Shown here: positions 9,005 to 18,374 of the stretch, one piece after another
How the letters are laid out: the number at the start of each line of letters is the position of its first letter
Position numbering within the stretch: the stretch's first letter is position 1
Assembly (NCBI RefSeq): GCF_010111755.1
Contig: NC_088963.1
Coordinates: 1,240,001-1,304,000 of the forward strand
DNA from: Nakaseomyces glabratus
Taxonomy: Eukaryota > Ascomycota > Saccharomycetes > Saccharomycetales > Saccharomycetaceae
Direction of reading: 5' to 3'
Length of the DNA: 64,000 bases
Notes under the pieces: model-generated
The model's input: the letters and a program-made list of their open reading frames with translations, nothing else
Database searches by the model: none
Told to the model about the DNA's origin: nothing
Made by a program: the position numbers and the translations under genes

Positions 9005-9497
9005 GCCAACAATCATATATTAATTTAATAATATAAATCTCATACAACCCATTTTTTTGTATTTCATATAAAGAATAAAAAATACGTGGAAAGTTTTCAT
9101 AAATTCACATATCTGTGCCAATTACCTTAATTTTATAATTTATTAGAAGCTGCATTATATGGCATACGTTTTATTACTAAACACAAGGCGAACCCTACAC
9201 CAAGACTTGTTCTAATGAGGTGGATGCCTTTGTTCACCCGCTATCGAATGATCTCCTTATATCTGTGTATAGTAAAGTAAAATTGGATAGTGAAATTGTT
9301 TAATTGGTCATTATTAGGTTATATTATTAATTCATATACATATAAAACTAAAGAGGGGCATGGGCACGAGGAAAACTACTATCCTCTTTCTATCAAGCTC
9401 ATGTCTCTAATTCTATAAAAGACAATTGATATTGGTTATTCATACAATTTATTTTTTTTGAGGGGGGAATCAGAAATCACAATCTAGGATTCTGTAA
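9005..9497. other. Intergenic between convergent RPL34 and GPP1
   Basis: The stretch is AT-rich with several poly-T/A tracts typical of yeast 3' ends. Nothing else is evident. Confidence 0.5.
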
Positions 9498-10247
9498 TTA
9501 CCACTTCAACAAGTCATCCTTGGCGTACAAGTAGTCATCGAAGATGAATTCGACTTCATCGGTTTCTGGGTTGTAACCGCCAACTCTGATGGATTCGTGG
9601 TTCTTGACGATGATGTCACAACCCTTTTCCTTTAGGAAGTCGACGTCGAAGGTAGTGGCGATACCGATGATCTTACAACCGGCAGCTTGACCAGCAGCGA
9701 TACCAGCTGGGGCGTCTTCGAAGACAACAACCTTGGACTTAGATGGGTCTTCCTTGTTGATTGGGTAACCTAGACCTTCTCTACCCTTGATGTATGGTTC
9801 TGGGAATGGCTTACCTTGCTTGACATCGTTAGCGGTGATGAAGTATTCTGGTCTGTCGATGTTCAAGAACTTGAACCACTTTTGGGCCATGTCTCTGGTA
9901 CCGGAGGTGGCAACAGCCCACTTCTCCTTTGGCAACTTGTTTAGGTCAGTACATAGCTTGACGGCACCTGGGACCTCGATGGAGTGTTCACCGTACTTTT
10001 CTGGGATTTCACCTTCTAGCTTGTTGACGTATTCTTCATCGGCGTAGTCTGGAGCGAACTTAGCGATGGCATCGTAAGTTCTCCAACCGTGAGAGATGTG
10101 GATAACGTGTTCGGCGTCGAAGTATGGCTTGTCCTTACCGAAATCTCTCCAGAAAGCAGCGATAGCTGGTTGAGAGATGATGATAGTACCATCGACATCG
10201 AATAGAGCGGCGTTAACCTTCAAAGAAACTGGCTTAGCTAGAGACAT
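9498..10247 (-). CDS. GPP1: Glycerol-1-phosphate phosphohydrolase (HAD family)
   Basis: The 249-residue enzyme dephosphorylates glycerol-3-phosphate to glycerol in the cytosol, the last step of glycerol synthesis used for osmotic balance and redox. It is a haloacid dehalogenase-type phosphatase: the nucleophile motif LFDVDGT lies near residue 15, a Ser/Thr motif in VATSGT near 113, a Lys in NDVKQGKPFPEPY, and the acidic motif VVFEDAPAGI near 175. Length equals the S. cerevisiae enzyme (about 250). Codon use is highly biased. It corresponds to GPP1 (RHR2), with GPP2 as the sister. The promoter contains a CRE-like GACGTCAC (10808-10815) and an STRE core CCCCT (10853-10857), consistent with stress control but not proof of it. 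Confidence 0.95.
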   Translation of the reverse strand: MSLAKPVSLKVNAALFDVDGTIIISQPAIAAFWRDFGKDKPYFDAEHVIHISHGWRTYDAIAKFAPDYADEEYVNKLEGEIPEKYGEHSIEVPGAVKLCTDLNKLPKEKWAVATSGTRDMAQKWFKFLNIDRPEYFITANDVKQGKPFPEPYIKGREGLGYPINKEDPSKSKVVVFEDAPAGIAAGQAAGCKIIGIATTFDVDFLKEKGCDIIVKNHESIRVGGYNPETDEVEFIFDDYLYAKDDLLKW

Positions 10248-12073
10248 TGTTAATAAATTTGTTTGTGTGTGTGTGTGTTTTGGTTTTGATTCTCTATAAG
10301 AGTAAGAATGAAAGGAAATTAGCTAATCTACTAATCAATACAAGCTTATTATATATGTTTTTTTTTTTTGTATATTGATCATCATCTAGAATAGATTGCA
10401 AAAAAAAAAGTAATTCTAAGATAGTCCCAGTTTTAAAAAAAAATTTTCTTTTTATCGATCATCTGCAAATTGATAAATAAAAATATAATACTGGAGTATG
10501 AGTCTATTATCCAATATACTCGAGACATGACGCTATGTCAAAGGAAAAAAGAAAGAGATGCAAGATTTCCAAGTTATTCCGATTGTACGTCAGTTTTAGT
10601 GAAGGAGTTTTTCCTGCCTTTCTTTCTTTTTTTAATCCATATCTGTGAGAAGTCCCATTGTCCTGGATAGTCCCTAGCCATCACAGATCACAGGAGTGTA
10701 TCACAGGAGTATTACAGAGGAGTATTACAGAGGATACGGGATCCAGACGCAACGGAACTCAGGTGCAGCACCACGTCAGTGCACAGGTGAAGGGACTTAT
10801 CTCAAAAGACGTCACATGGCCAAAAAGTTTCTGGTATTTTTGACCCTCAGAGCCCCTTCACCCAATGCACTTCCTGGGAGGGAAGGGAAGAAGAATGACA
10901 TCATGTGGGAGAAAGGAAAGTCCCCAGTTCTCTTTCCCACCATCGCTGCTGTTGCACGGCGAAAAATATCAACACAAGTACTACTGTGGAAGAAGAGGGT
11001 GGGTAGCCTTGCCAAACCCCATGGAGGTGTTGGCAGGTAGTATAGTACGTACATCGTTACGTTGAATGTCGTCCATGATAACAACGACTAGTGGATTCCC
11101 GAGACATGTATGTGGTGCAAGGGTTTTTTAGATGTTCAGCTACTGGAGAGAAAGAGATATCACTTTTCGCACAGAGTGATGTTATTGGCTGGGTTCGTGG
11201 AGAGGCACTTTATCCGACTCTTCCAGAATTGTTCTCTTTTACCCTGCCAAGTCTCTCAAAAAATGAAGTTCCCTTTGACGAGAAATTCCGATTTTTTCTG
11301 TGAAATGGAGTGAGCAGTTCTTTCTAAGCCTCTCTTCCTACAACTCTTCTGTACTAGGAGGAAGGGAATCACTGCGGGGGGGGAAGCTCTGCGTATGTGT
11401 TCTAGTGACTAGCGCATCAGTCCGTTGTAGTGCAGTGCAAGTGCAGTACAAACGTGGACTCGTTGCGGTCTGTGCGGTCTGCAATCTGCAACTTGTGATC
11501 TGTGTGATCTGTGCGTACTGCTCTGTGCAAAAGAAGAAAACAAAGGCAAAGGGAATTGATGGTGGGGGTCTCTCTCTCTGGGTATTCTTATCCCCCACCC
11601 CCCATCTTCAAAGTCACTACGGGCGATTGTTAGGAATGTATAAGGTCCTGAATATATCCCAGAGAATCAGAAATTCCTTCCCACCAGGAAAAATTAGATT
11701 ACTTTCCTGGAACCCTTTCAGGACTTTTTTATATTGATGGGGACCCTTAATTCTTAAATTCCTATTGCTAATTTGGCATTGGGCATTGGCATTGGCTTCT
11801 ATAGTTCTTAATTCTTTTGAAATGTGATAAGGAGTCTGAGAGAGAGAGAGAGGTCCCTTAAAATATAACTTAGAAGACCAGAAGAAGAAAAGTAATAAGG
11901 AATCTTTCACAAAAACAAAAATAGCCGGAAGTGTATTTGGCTTCTTTTATAAATTGTACAAACAAACTGAATACTCCGTTCCCACCCCTCCAAAATCTTT
12001 CATGTATAGCAATATATATTAGACTGGATATACAAAAAAATACAAGCGTACTATATATAGAAAAGCAAGGCAA
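10248..12073. other. Intergenic: long divergent promoter of GPP1 and the YIL055C-type gene
   Basis: This 1.8-kb gap is the longest in the window. It has a (GT)n run near 10261-10279, several T- and A-runs, a decayed repeat of the type GGAGTATTACAGA around 10690-10735, CRE-like and STRE elements, a G-run near 11377, a stretch of alternating tgtgc/tctg words around 11420-11520, a (GA)n run near 11838, and TATATATA at about 12051. Several open frames of 90-145 codons exist on both strands, but none resembles a protein. Confidence 0.5.
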
Positions 12074-13408
12074 ATGGTATTGCATGTGAGGATAGATAAC
12101 TTACCGCCGGATAAGTCATGGAGTCAGGTGAGGCAGCTGGTCGGGTCCATAGTGCCTCCCTCGCTGGTGCTGCAAGTGAAGATGCTGCCACCGATGTCCT
12201 CTATGGTGCCACCTTTCCAGCTGATAAAGAGCTGTGTGGTGACTCTGAAGGGAAACATCGACCAGATGACGCTGCAGAACTTGCTGATGGGCATAAACAG
12301 TTACCAATGGGACTACTTTGATCTCTACGGGTACGTCATACCTTACCCGATGGACATGAACGTGGACTATAGCAATAGCAACCCACTGTCGACGTCCCCA
12401 AGTGTAGATACCAGCAACGAGGATTACATGTTTATGGGCTCGCCTACAAACCAGTCGCTCTACTACATGCCGCAGTCCCCACCTGGGTCCGGGCTGGTGT
12501 CCCCGCCCGCTGGCACGACAATGACTATGCCACCCCCAGGTGCTCCTCCGCCAGTAGCGTTCGAATACATGATGCCACCGGCCAGCAGGTATATCTACCA
12601 GGAGAGGCCGCACGCAAACTTCTCGGCTGGGCCGGCGTTCCACTACGGCGGGTACCACCGGTACAACAGGCATAGCAACGACAGAAACGGAAATTACTCT
12701 AGCGATAGCACAGACGGATACACAAAAGATATACTGCCCTTGCTCAACAGAGACAGGCCCACGGATCTCAACATGATATCGAAGGACATGCTCAGGACGA
12801 AGAACCCCGACGCCAACAGCACCAGACTGAAACAGATATTCAACGAAATAAGCTTCAGAAAGCAGATGACTAACAGAGGCATGTGGCAACTGAAGCTGGA
12901 GAACTTCCCGCCTTTCATCCAACTAGATTCCTTGGAACCTCTAAGCCCTCAGGAACCGAAGGTTGACGTGGACATTGTGCTGGAATCAAACAAGATAGAG
13001 AAGTTTGGACGGTTAAGGTGGAGTATACTGAAGGATTACATCAAGCTGAAGTGTCCAAAACTGTTATCACTGTGTGAGTCTTCAACAGTGGATACCGGAA
13101 ATGGTGTGTTGGTGTCAAACGTGAACAACACACGCGAGTTCTACGTAGGGGTATATGAGGACCATGAGGAGCAAAAGGTTATTGACGTGATAAACCCAGA
13201 GACGGACAAAAACTATGTAGGTAACATCAGCATTGAGCCCGGCAGGTACAGGGCCAAAGTAGTTCGTTATAGTGCGGTGGTAGGGTTTCATGACAAGGAG
13301 ATATGTGATCTTTGCCTAACCGCACTTCAGGGCCAAGAATATCTTCTAGGATATAAATTGCAGGCAAGTGAGCTACCACCATTTGAGGAAGAGGAAAAGG
13401 CAAGTTAA
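12074..13408 (+). CDS. Uncharacterised protein, YIL055C orthologue by position
   Basis: The 444-residue protein lies between GPP1 and VHR1 in the orientation of S. cerevisiae YIL055C (about 627 residues), a gene of unknown function. Residues 1-95 have an alternating pattern (LHVRIDNLPP, SLVLQVKMLPP, SCVVTLKGNID, YFDLYGYVIPYP) that could be a divergent RRM-type fold; this is an inference. The middle (about 110-215) is disordered and rich in Pro, Gly, Asn and Tyr. The C-terminal third (about 270-440) is more globular. The 5' two thirds of the gene are G+C-rich and the 3' part is not. A TATATATA lies about 20 bases before the ATG. I assign no function. Confidence 0.7.
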   Translation: MVLHVRIDNLPPDKSWSQVRQLVGSIVPPSLVLQVKMLPPMSSMVPPFQLIKSCVVTLKGNIDQMTLQNLLMGINSYQWDYFDLYGYVIPYPMDMNVDYSNSNPLSTSPSVDTSNEDYMFMGSPTNQSLYYMPQSPPGSGLVSPPAGTTMTMPPPGAPPPVAFEYMMPPASRYIYQERPHANFSAGPAFHYGGYHRYNRHSNDRNGNYSSDSTDGYTKDILPLLNRDRPTDLNMISKDMLRTKNPDANSTRLKQIFNEISFRKQMTNRGMWQLKLENFPPFIQLDSLEPLSPQEPKVDVDIVLESNKIEKFGRLRWSILKDYIKLKCPKLLSLCESSTVDTGNGVLVSNVNNTREFYVGVYEDHEEQKVIDVINPETDKNYVGNISIEPGRYRAKVVRYSAVVGFHDKEICDLCLTALQGQEYLLGYKLQASELPPFEEEEKAS

Positions 13409-13968
13409 CGGAAAGTCTTTATATTTTTATGCATTACCAAGGCAGCATTTTCATTGTTTCTTTTTTTTTTAAATTTTAATTTTTTATTTGATTACCTTCG
13501 TGGTCGCATAATCGCCGTTCATTTTTGATCATATATTCTGCACATGATTAATATTCATTATATTTAGACTCTATTTAGCAATTCATAGTAGATAATTTAT
13601 AATTTCATTTAATCTTCAATTCTCGTTACCCCTGATCGGCAGACTACACCGTTAGCTACAGCCAAGAGAATTTGTAAAGAATGTTCGTCAGATTAATAAG
13701 GCTTTATTTTTAAGTACTGTAACATGCAAATCTATTTTTTTTTTATGGAGTTTTGTTATATATAACGTCTATATAGTTAACAGTTAATGAGTAACGTATA
13801 TCAAAAAGTATTGATACAATGCAAGTGGTATTCGTTATGGAATAAAAAGGTATCATAATGAAACCGATGAAGCTGGGATGCAGGAAGTAAAATTTGAGAA
13901 AAGGGGTTCTTAGCGACCTTGTGATAGGTTTTTATGCAAGAAATGAAGAAACTTAATGAAACTTAAAT
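13409..13968. other. Intergenic between convergent YIL055C-type gene and VHR1
   Basis: The 560 bases are very AT-rich with T-runs near 13460 and 13735, consistent with two facing 3' ends. I see nothing else in it. Confidence 0.5.
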
Positions 13969-16038
13969 TTAAAGCAAAGGTTGGTATACTGGTTGAGGCA
14001 ACGTGTTGTTTGGGAACCTCTCACGAGAAGAGTTGTTAGAGTAATTTGAAGGCGTTATAATGGTTGGTGGAGGAGGTGGTACCATCTGCTCGTTCTGAGA
14101 AGGTAATCCGTTCTTACCCATTCTTCCTATGATGTCATCTAGTGCTTTCACACTATTTGGTCTTGTTGGAATTGGGATAGATGGTACAATGCTGCCCGTT
14201 GTGATTCCAGTATCACTCAGTTTTGGAACTGCTTGATCTGTTTGTCTTATCTCCAAGTGGATTTCATTATTAGAGAGATCGTTGAACAACCTGGATAGAA
14301 TGTCATCATTGATAATGCTTCCATTGAAGAACAGGCCCAATGAGAAATCTGAGTTGACAATATTGAAGAGGCTCTTGCAATTTTCCATTATCTCTATGAT
14401 CGTTGGAGTTCCGTTGCTTAGTTGGTGGAATGTGAAAACATGCTCGTTATCACGGTATTTGATGTACACCTTCTTGTTGATGTCCTGGTTTGCACTCTCG
14501 GGTTTCATTGGTAATGTGGACAGCAGAGTGGCTCTCTGGGATGCGGAGGTCGGTATAGGGTTCACGAGGTGGCTCGACTCGCTGCTGTTATCGCTCATGG
14601 CTTGGCCGTTGTTGTTGTTGTTGTTGTTGTTGTTGGTAACTAGAGGGTACTGTGTCATGATGAGGTGGTGAATAGCCTCACTCAGCGGGTATAGGCACGG
14701 ATCGAAGCCGAAGTCCTTCACTATACCGCCTACTAGTAAGTAAAGGGTCTTTATCTGTACTTCATGCATTGGCATGTTAGCCAGGTTTATTCTCACAGCG
14801 GGTGACATCAGCTTCAAAGCCAGGTTGGCCAAGTTTTCGTCGGAGGAAGACTTTCTGGAGATGTACTCCATGGACATGGACAGCATGTTCGAGAAGAATC
14901 TTTCGACTAGGAATGCTATCGAGGTCCGTATTGCCATTTCACCGAGTGTCTCCAGGTTAGCGTAGAGTTCCATGGACCCCTGGCTCGTTGCGATTTCCAG
15001 GCACGTCTTTGACTTTTGGATCTGCAGGAGCAGTTTCTCTCTGAGGAAGTAAGGCAGGCCGCCATGCGCTGGTTCCTGGTCTATGGACGGAGGGTGCTCG
15101 CTCTTGACCGGGTTGTTCGGGTCGAACGTGGAGAGCTTCAGCGCTAGGCCGTTGTTGTCCCTGTTGGCCTGCTCAGCGAGCGGTACTATGTTGTGCACCA
15201 GGTCAGCGACTATGTTCTTGATGATGTCGTCGTACTTCTGAGCAGCGGGCGCGGACGAGCTCTGGGCCATGGGTGGAAGCACGCGCTGTGGGTTCGACAT
15301 CGGGCGGGGCGGTCTCGACGACGAGAGCGGGCTCAGCAACCGCTGGAACTTGTGGTCTGGCAATGGAGTCGTTGACCTCACGAACCGCATAGGGTCGTTC
15401 TGTTGTTGTTGTGGTTGTTGTTGTGGTGCTGGCTGTTGCTGTTGTTGTAGGGAGATAGGCACTGGTACGTGCATTGGCATTGGCATTGGCATGGGCATTG
15501 GCATGGACATGGACATGGGTGCTTGCACTTGCACGGGCACTGGCACCGGCATGTGCACGGGCAGGGAGCCCTGCGTCATGGCGGACCCCGTGGACATGTT
15601 GGACAGCGGCGACACGCTCGCTGCTGGCTGGGAGTGGGACTGGGAGAGCGTGCCCACAGGGGACGTGATGCGGGACGTGGCGCGGGACTCCGGCTCCTCC
15701 TCGCTGGTCGAGTAGCTCATGTTCTTGGCGCCGTGCAGCATGTAGCTCTTCTTTTTCGAGCGCTTCCTGTTCCTCCTGACGGACTGGATTGCCGCGGTCA
15801 CCAGCTTCTCGAACTCCATCGAGCACGTCACGGGGTACCCGAACTCCGTCCGCAGGATATTGGCTATCTGCTTGATGTTCAGGTCTTGCTCGCTCGCTTT
15901 GAACTGCGACAGCTGGAACTTGTCGATGAGCTCCAGCCGTCTGCTGCTGAACCGCTTCCACTTCTTCTCATCCGTGAACCCGAGCTGCTCCCTGATCTTG
16001 TGGGTAGTCCCGTTCTTGGAGTGCTTGTTCGGGGCCAT
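13969..16038 (-). CDS. VHR1: Vhr1-type transcription factor for biotin-responsive genes
   Basis: The ATG is complementary to 16036-16038; the frame stays open one codon further upstream only through GTG. The 689-residue protein begins with the Vhr family DNA-binding domain (about 10-105: TTHKIREQLGFTDEKKWKRF, then a basic stretch RRNRKRSKKK). In S. cerevisiae Vhr1 activates the biotin transporter VHT1 and BIO5 under biotin limitation through VHRE sites. The middle carries a Val-Pro/Met-Pro repeat (about 165-197), a Gln-rich tract (about 200-215) and a run of ten Asn near 480. The C-terminal half is globular and probably holds the activation function. The 5' part of the gene is G+C-rich. VHR2 is the sister paralogue; position supports VHR1. 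Confidence 0.92.
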   Translation of the reverse strand: MAPNKHSKNGTTHKIREQLGFTDEKKWKRFSSRRLELIDKFQLSQFKASEQDLNIKQIANILRTEFGYPVTCSMEFEKLVTAAIQSVRRNRKRSKKKSYMLHGAKNMSYSTSEEEPESRATSRITSPVGTLSQSHSQPAASVSPLSNMSTGSAMTQGSLPVHMPVPVPVQVQAPMSMSMPMPMPMPMPMHVPVPISLQQQQQPAPQQQPQQQQNDPMRFVRSTTPLPDHKFQRLLSPLSSSRPPRPMSNPQRVLPPMAQSSSAPAAQKYDDIIKNIVADLVHNIVPLAEQANRDNNGLALKLSTFDPNNPVKSEHPPSIDQEPAHGGLPYFLREKLLLQIQKSKTCLEIATSQGSMELYANLETLGEMAIRTSIAFLVERFFSNMLSMSMEYISRKSSSDENLANLALKLMSPAVRINLANMPMHEVQIKTLYLLVGGIVKDFGFDPCLYPLSEAIHHLIMTQYPLVTNNNNNNNNNGQAMSDNSSESSHLVNPIPTSASQRATLLSTLPMKPESANQDINKKVYIKYRDNEHVFTFHQLSNGTPTIIEIMENCKSLFNIVNSDFSLGLFFNGSIINDDILSRLFNDLSNNEIHLEIRQTDQAVPKLSDTGITTGSIVPSIPIPTRPNSVKALDDIIGRMGKNGLPSQNEQMVPPPPPTIITPSNYSNNSSRERFPNNTLPQPVYQPLL

Positions 16039-16143
16039 CACTATTGTTTGTTTATCTCTCTAACTCTAAACTCTAAACTCTCCCTGCCTATATGAAAAAT
16101 GTGTCTTTTATGGGTTTACACACTATATTATATGATGAAGCAA

Positions 16144-16165
16144 GCGATGAGCATTGAAAAATTTC
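16144..16165. promoter_or_regulatory. PAC-like plus RRPE-like pair upstream of VHR1
   Basis: GCGATGAGCA (16144-16153) differs from the PAC consensus GCGATGAGMT at the last base, and TGAAAAATTTC (16155-16165) differs from RRPE TGAAAAATTTT at the last base. They lie about 105-130 bases before the VHR1 ATG. The pair typifies ribosome-biogenesis promoters (Dot6/Tod6 and Stb3 sites). Confidence 0.4.
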
Positions 16166-16354
16166 AATAGAATCTTTCCTTTCTTTTTTCCACCTTCCCC
16201 TTGTAACAGACAACGACAAGGAGGCGTTTCGTCTCTCTCTGTGTCTCTCTCTGTCTCTGTCTGTGTAAAGAAATCCCGCTACACACACATCCTGCAGCAC
16301 GATCTACGTCTCTGACTCACCCAAAAAACCGGATTTTCACATGCCCTTGCAGTT

Positions 16355-16410
16355 GTGCTTCCACTGTTGTGCTTCCACTGCTGTGCTTCTACTGCTGTGC
16401 TTCCACTTCT
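16355..16410. repeat. 14-bp tandem repeat, 4 units
   Basis: Four units of GTGCTTCCACTGCT (with one or two changes each) are contiguous. The array ends about 30 bases from the 3' end of the tRNA-Ser gene. Confidence 0.85.
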
Positions 16411-16437
16411 ACTGGTGGTGGGGGGCAAAAAAAATAA

Positions 16438-16519
16438 CGACACCAGCAGGATTTGAACCAGCGCGGGCAGAGCCCAACAGATTTCAAGTCTGTCGCCTTA
16501 ACCACTCGGCCATAGTGCC
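16438..16519 (-). tRNA. tS(UGA): tRNA-Ser (anticodon UGA)
   Basis: The minus strand folds as an 82-base tRNA: acceptor stem GGCACTA with TGGTGTC (two G-U pairs) and discriminator G, A-box TGGCCGAGTGG, anticodon stem ACAGA/TCTGT around loop CTTGAAA (anticodon TGA), a long variable arm typical of serine tRNAs, and B-box GGTTCAAATCC. It has no intron and reads UCA codons. A tRNA-Ser(UGA) is also found on S. cerevisiae chromosome IX. No LTR remnant is seen next to it. Confidence 0.95.
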
Positions 16520-16620
16520 ACAACACAGTTGTAACCGTGTGAGCGGGCTATCGCATTGTGTATAACCTAAATGTTACAGCCTTACACCCCTTAACCCCAT
16601 CCCCCCCATCCCTCATCTCC

Positions 16621-16641
16621 ATACCCCATACCCCATACCCC
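16621..16641. repeat. 7-bp tandem repeat ATACCCC, 3 units
   Basis: Three perfect ATACCCC units lie in a C-rich stretch (about 16586-16645) upstream of RGI2. A GCGGGG core, as bound by Mig1-like zinc fingers, follows at about 16657. A TATA box (GTATAAATA) lies at about 16679. Confidence 0.7.
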
Positions 16642-16718
16642 ATATGCGATCCGGGTGCGGGGTTCTGGGGTTCAAAGGTATAAATACCTTCCACATCCAA
16701 TTGAGTTTCTGATTTGAT

Positions 16719-16773
16719 ACAATCTACAACCTATAATCTCCAATCTACAATCTACAATCTATAATCTACAACC
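16719..16773 (+). repeat. AATCTAC-type repeat in the RGI2 leader
   Basis: The segment between the TATA box and the RGI2 ATG consists of degenerate 7-8-base units such as AATCTAC and AATCTAT, about seven in all. It would form most of a G-poor, unstructured 5' leader. Confidence 0.65.
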
Positions 16774-16783
16774 ACAACTTGCC

Positions 16784-17278
16784 ATGGCTAAGAAAGAGAA
16801 AAAGGCTAAGGTCGCTACCATCACCACGAAGAGCGGGGAGTCCCTGAAAGTGTTCGAGGAGCTCAACGACTTCGAGACGTTCTTGCGCGGGGAGGTCGAG
16901 GACAACGAGTTCGACCACGTCCATTGCAAAGCCAAGTACTACCCGCCATTTGTGCTGCACGAGTCCCACGACGACCCCGAGAAGATCAAGGACACCAACA
17001 ACTCCCACAACAAGAAGTTCGTGAGACACTTGCACCAGCACGTCGAGAAACACTTGCTCAAGGACATCCGCGAGATGTTCCAGAACCCAGACCTAAAGTT
17101 CAAGAACAAGTCCAAAGAGGAGACCTTCGAGAAGATCACCTGGCATTACGCCGACGAGTCAGAGCTCAACGCTAAGAAGTTCAGAATCCAACTTGACGTA
17201 ACGTGTACCCACGACGGGGCCATGGTCGACGTCGACTACCGGACCGAGCCCATCGCCGCGCAGGAGCCCGTCATATAG
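16784..17278 (+). CDS. RGI2: Respiratory growth induced protein (Rgi1/Rgi2)
   Basis: The 164-residue protein belongs to the small fungal RGI family, needed for energy metabolism under respiratory growth and strongly induced when glucose is exhausted. Its biochemical activity is unknown. It shows the family blocks FEELNDFETFLRGEVEDNEFD, HCKAKYYPPFVLHESHDDPE and KITWHYADE, plus a Lys-rich N-terminus. Length matches S. cerevisiae Rgi2. The gene is G+C-rich. Position between VHR1 and SNP1 supports RGI2 over RGI1. The C-rich promoter with a GCGGGG core fits glucose repression, which is an inference. Confidence 0.93.
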   Translation: MAKKEKKAKVATITTKSGESLKVFEELNDFETFLRGEVEDNEFDHVHCKAKYYPPFVLHESHDDPEKIKDTNNSHNKKFVRHLHQHVEKHLLKDIREMFQNPDLKFKNKSKEETFEKITWHYADESELNAKKFRIQLDVTCTHDGAMVDVDYRTEPIAAQEPVI

Positions 17279-17297
17279 CTTATACGTAGCCCCTATC

Positions 17298-17333
17298 GCT
17301 CTCTAAGCTCTCTAAGCTCTCTAAGCTCTCTAC
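17298..17333. repeat. 9-bp tandem repeat after the RGI2 stop
   Basis: Units of AGCTCTCTA repeat about four times starting 20 bases downstream of the RGI2 stop. They would lie in its 3' untranslated region. Confidence 0.8.
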
Positions 17334-17474
17334 ACGCGCGCCCCTATAAGCGTGCGCCACCTTTCTTTTTATAATGTGTCTATGATTACTTATGATTTTA
17401 TGAATACTAAATATGCTATGCTAATTACACTTTTCTTTCACAACAAATTTTGAGCCGAATTTGTAAAATACATA

Positions 17475-18374
17475 ATGAAAATAAAAGCAGCGAGTGCGAT
17501 GAGCTTGGGATCACAAAGAACCACAAGCAGGAAACAAGACATGTCGCTGTTCAAAGCTAGGCCTAGCTTGCCATTCAAGAGACAGAACCAAAGGGTTGCG
17601 AGGGACGCCAGGATAGAACCCTTGTCGCAGGTCTCCCCCGAGATACTCACAGCGAACTACCTGATGCAGTTCCCCAGGGAGACTGCGACGCTGAGACACT
17701 TGGAGCGCATGGACGCTGTGGCTAAGAGGGTGCGGGATAACCAGCGCGAAGTGGAGCAGCAGTTGCTGCAGTGGGACCCGCTGAGCGATAACCACATGAG
17801 GGACACGGACCCTTACAAGACGGTGTTCGTGGGCCGCCTGCCCTACGACACGGATGAAGTGCAGTTACAGAAGGTGTTTGCCAAGTACGGAGAGATAGTG
17901 CGAGTACGGGTGGTGCGAGACAAGCAGAACAAGTCGCGGGGCTACGCATTTGTGTTGTTCAAAGAAACAGACTCAGCAAGAGTCTGCACCAGGGACATAG
18001 GTGTCCACCGCGGTATCCAGATCAACGGAAGAAGGTGTATAGTGGACATAGAGCGTGGCAGGACGATCAAATTCTTCAAGCCAAGGAGACTCGGTGGAGG
18101 GCTGGGCGGTCGAGGGTACCAGTCACTGCATTCGGAGCACACACAGCCTCATGTAAACCCACCAGCACAACACGTACCGCAAAGATACGGCGAGCGAAGA
18201 CCAGAGTACCAGCCTAGAGGCAGATATCAAGGAGCACGCCAAGGAGCACGCCAAGGAGCATATCAACCTCAGCAGACACTACCGGCTTCAAATCCACAGG
18301 CACCTGCAGAACCCGAGCCCAGGACGAGTTACAGGTCAAGGACAGCCAGGCAACGGGAAGAAATAGACTATTGA
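17475..18374 (+). CDS. SNP1: U1 snRNP 70K protein
   Basis: The protein is the yeast U1-70K, which binds U1 snRNA stem-loop I and helps recognise 5' splice sites. An N-terminal U1-70K region (about 20-105) contains MSLFKARPSLPFKRQ and WDPLSDNHMRDTDPYKT. One RRM follows (about 110-190) with RNP2 VFVGRL and RNP1 RGYAFVLF. The conserved tail reads RTIKFFKPRRLGGGLGGRGY, then a Gln/Arg-rich low-complexity end with a QGAR repeat. The frame has ATGs at codons 1, 9 and 23. The family N-terminus best fits initiation at codon 23 (17541), though the first ATG has a good context (A at -3). Full length from the first ATG is 299 residues, against about 300 in S. cerevisiae. Confidence 0.94.
   Translation: MKIKAASAMSLGSQRTTSRKQDMSLFKARPSLPFKRQNQRVARDARIEPLSQVSPEILTANYLMQFPRETATLRHLERMDAVAKRVRDNQREVEQQLLQWDPLSDNHMRDTDPYKTVFVGRLPYDTDEVQLQKVFAKYGEIVRVRVVRDKQNKSRGYAFVLFKETDSARVCTRDIGVHRGIQINGRRCIVDIERGRTIKFFKPRRLGGGLGGRGYQSLHSEHTQPHVNPPAQHVPQRYGERRPEYQPRGRYQGARQGARQGAYQPQQTLPASNPQAPAEPEPRTSYRSRTARQREEIDY

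Larger units (their letters stand above)
16039..16437. other. Intergenic: VHR1 promoter up to the tRNA gene
   Basis: Besides the PAC/RRPE-like pair and the 14-bp repeat listed separately, it contains a CT-rich stretch with repeated tgtctctctc words near 16232-16266. No gene is seen. Confidence 0.5.

Noticed and set aside
11300..11737. 145-codon open frame upstream of the YIL055C-type gene
   Set aside because: Composition is repetitive (Cys/Val runs from tgtg words), no protein family is suggested, and overlapping frames of similar length exist on the other strand.
15203..16095. Long frames overlapping VHR1 on both strands
   Set aside because: They are shadows of the G+C-rich, repetitive part of VHR1.
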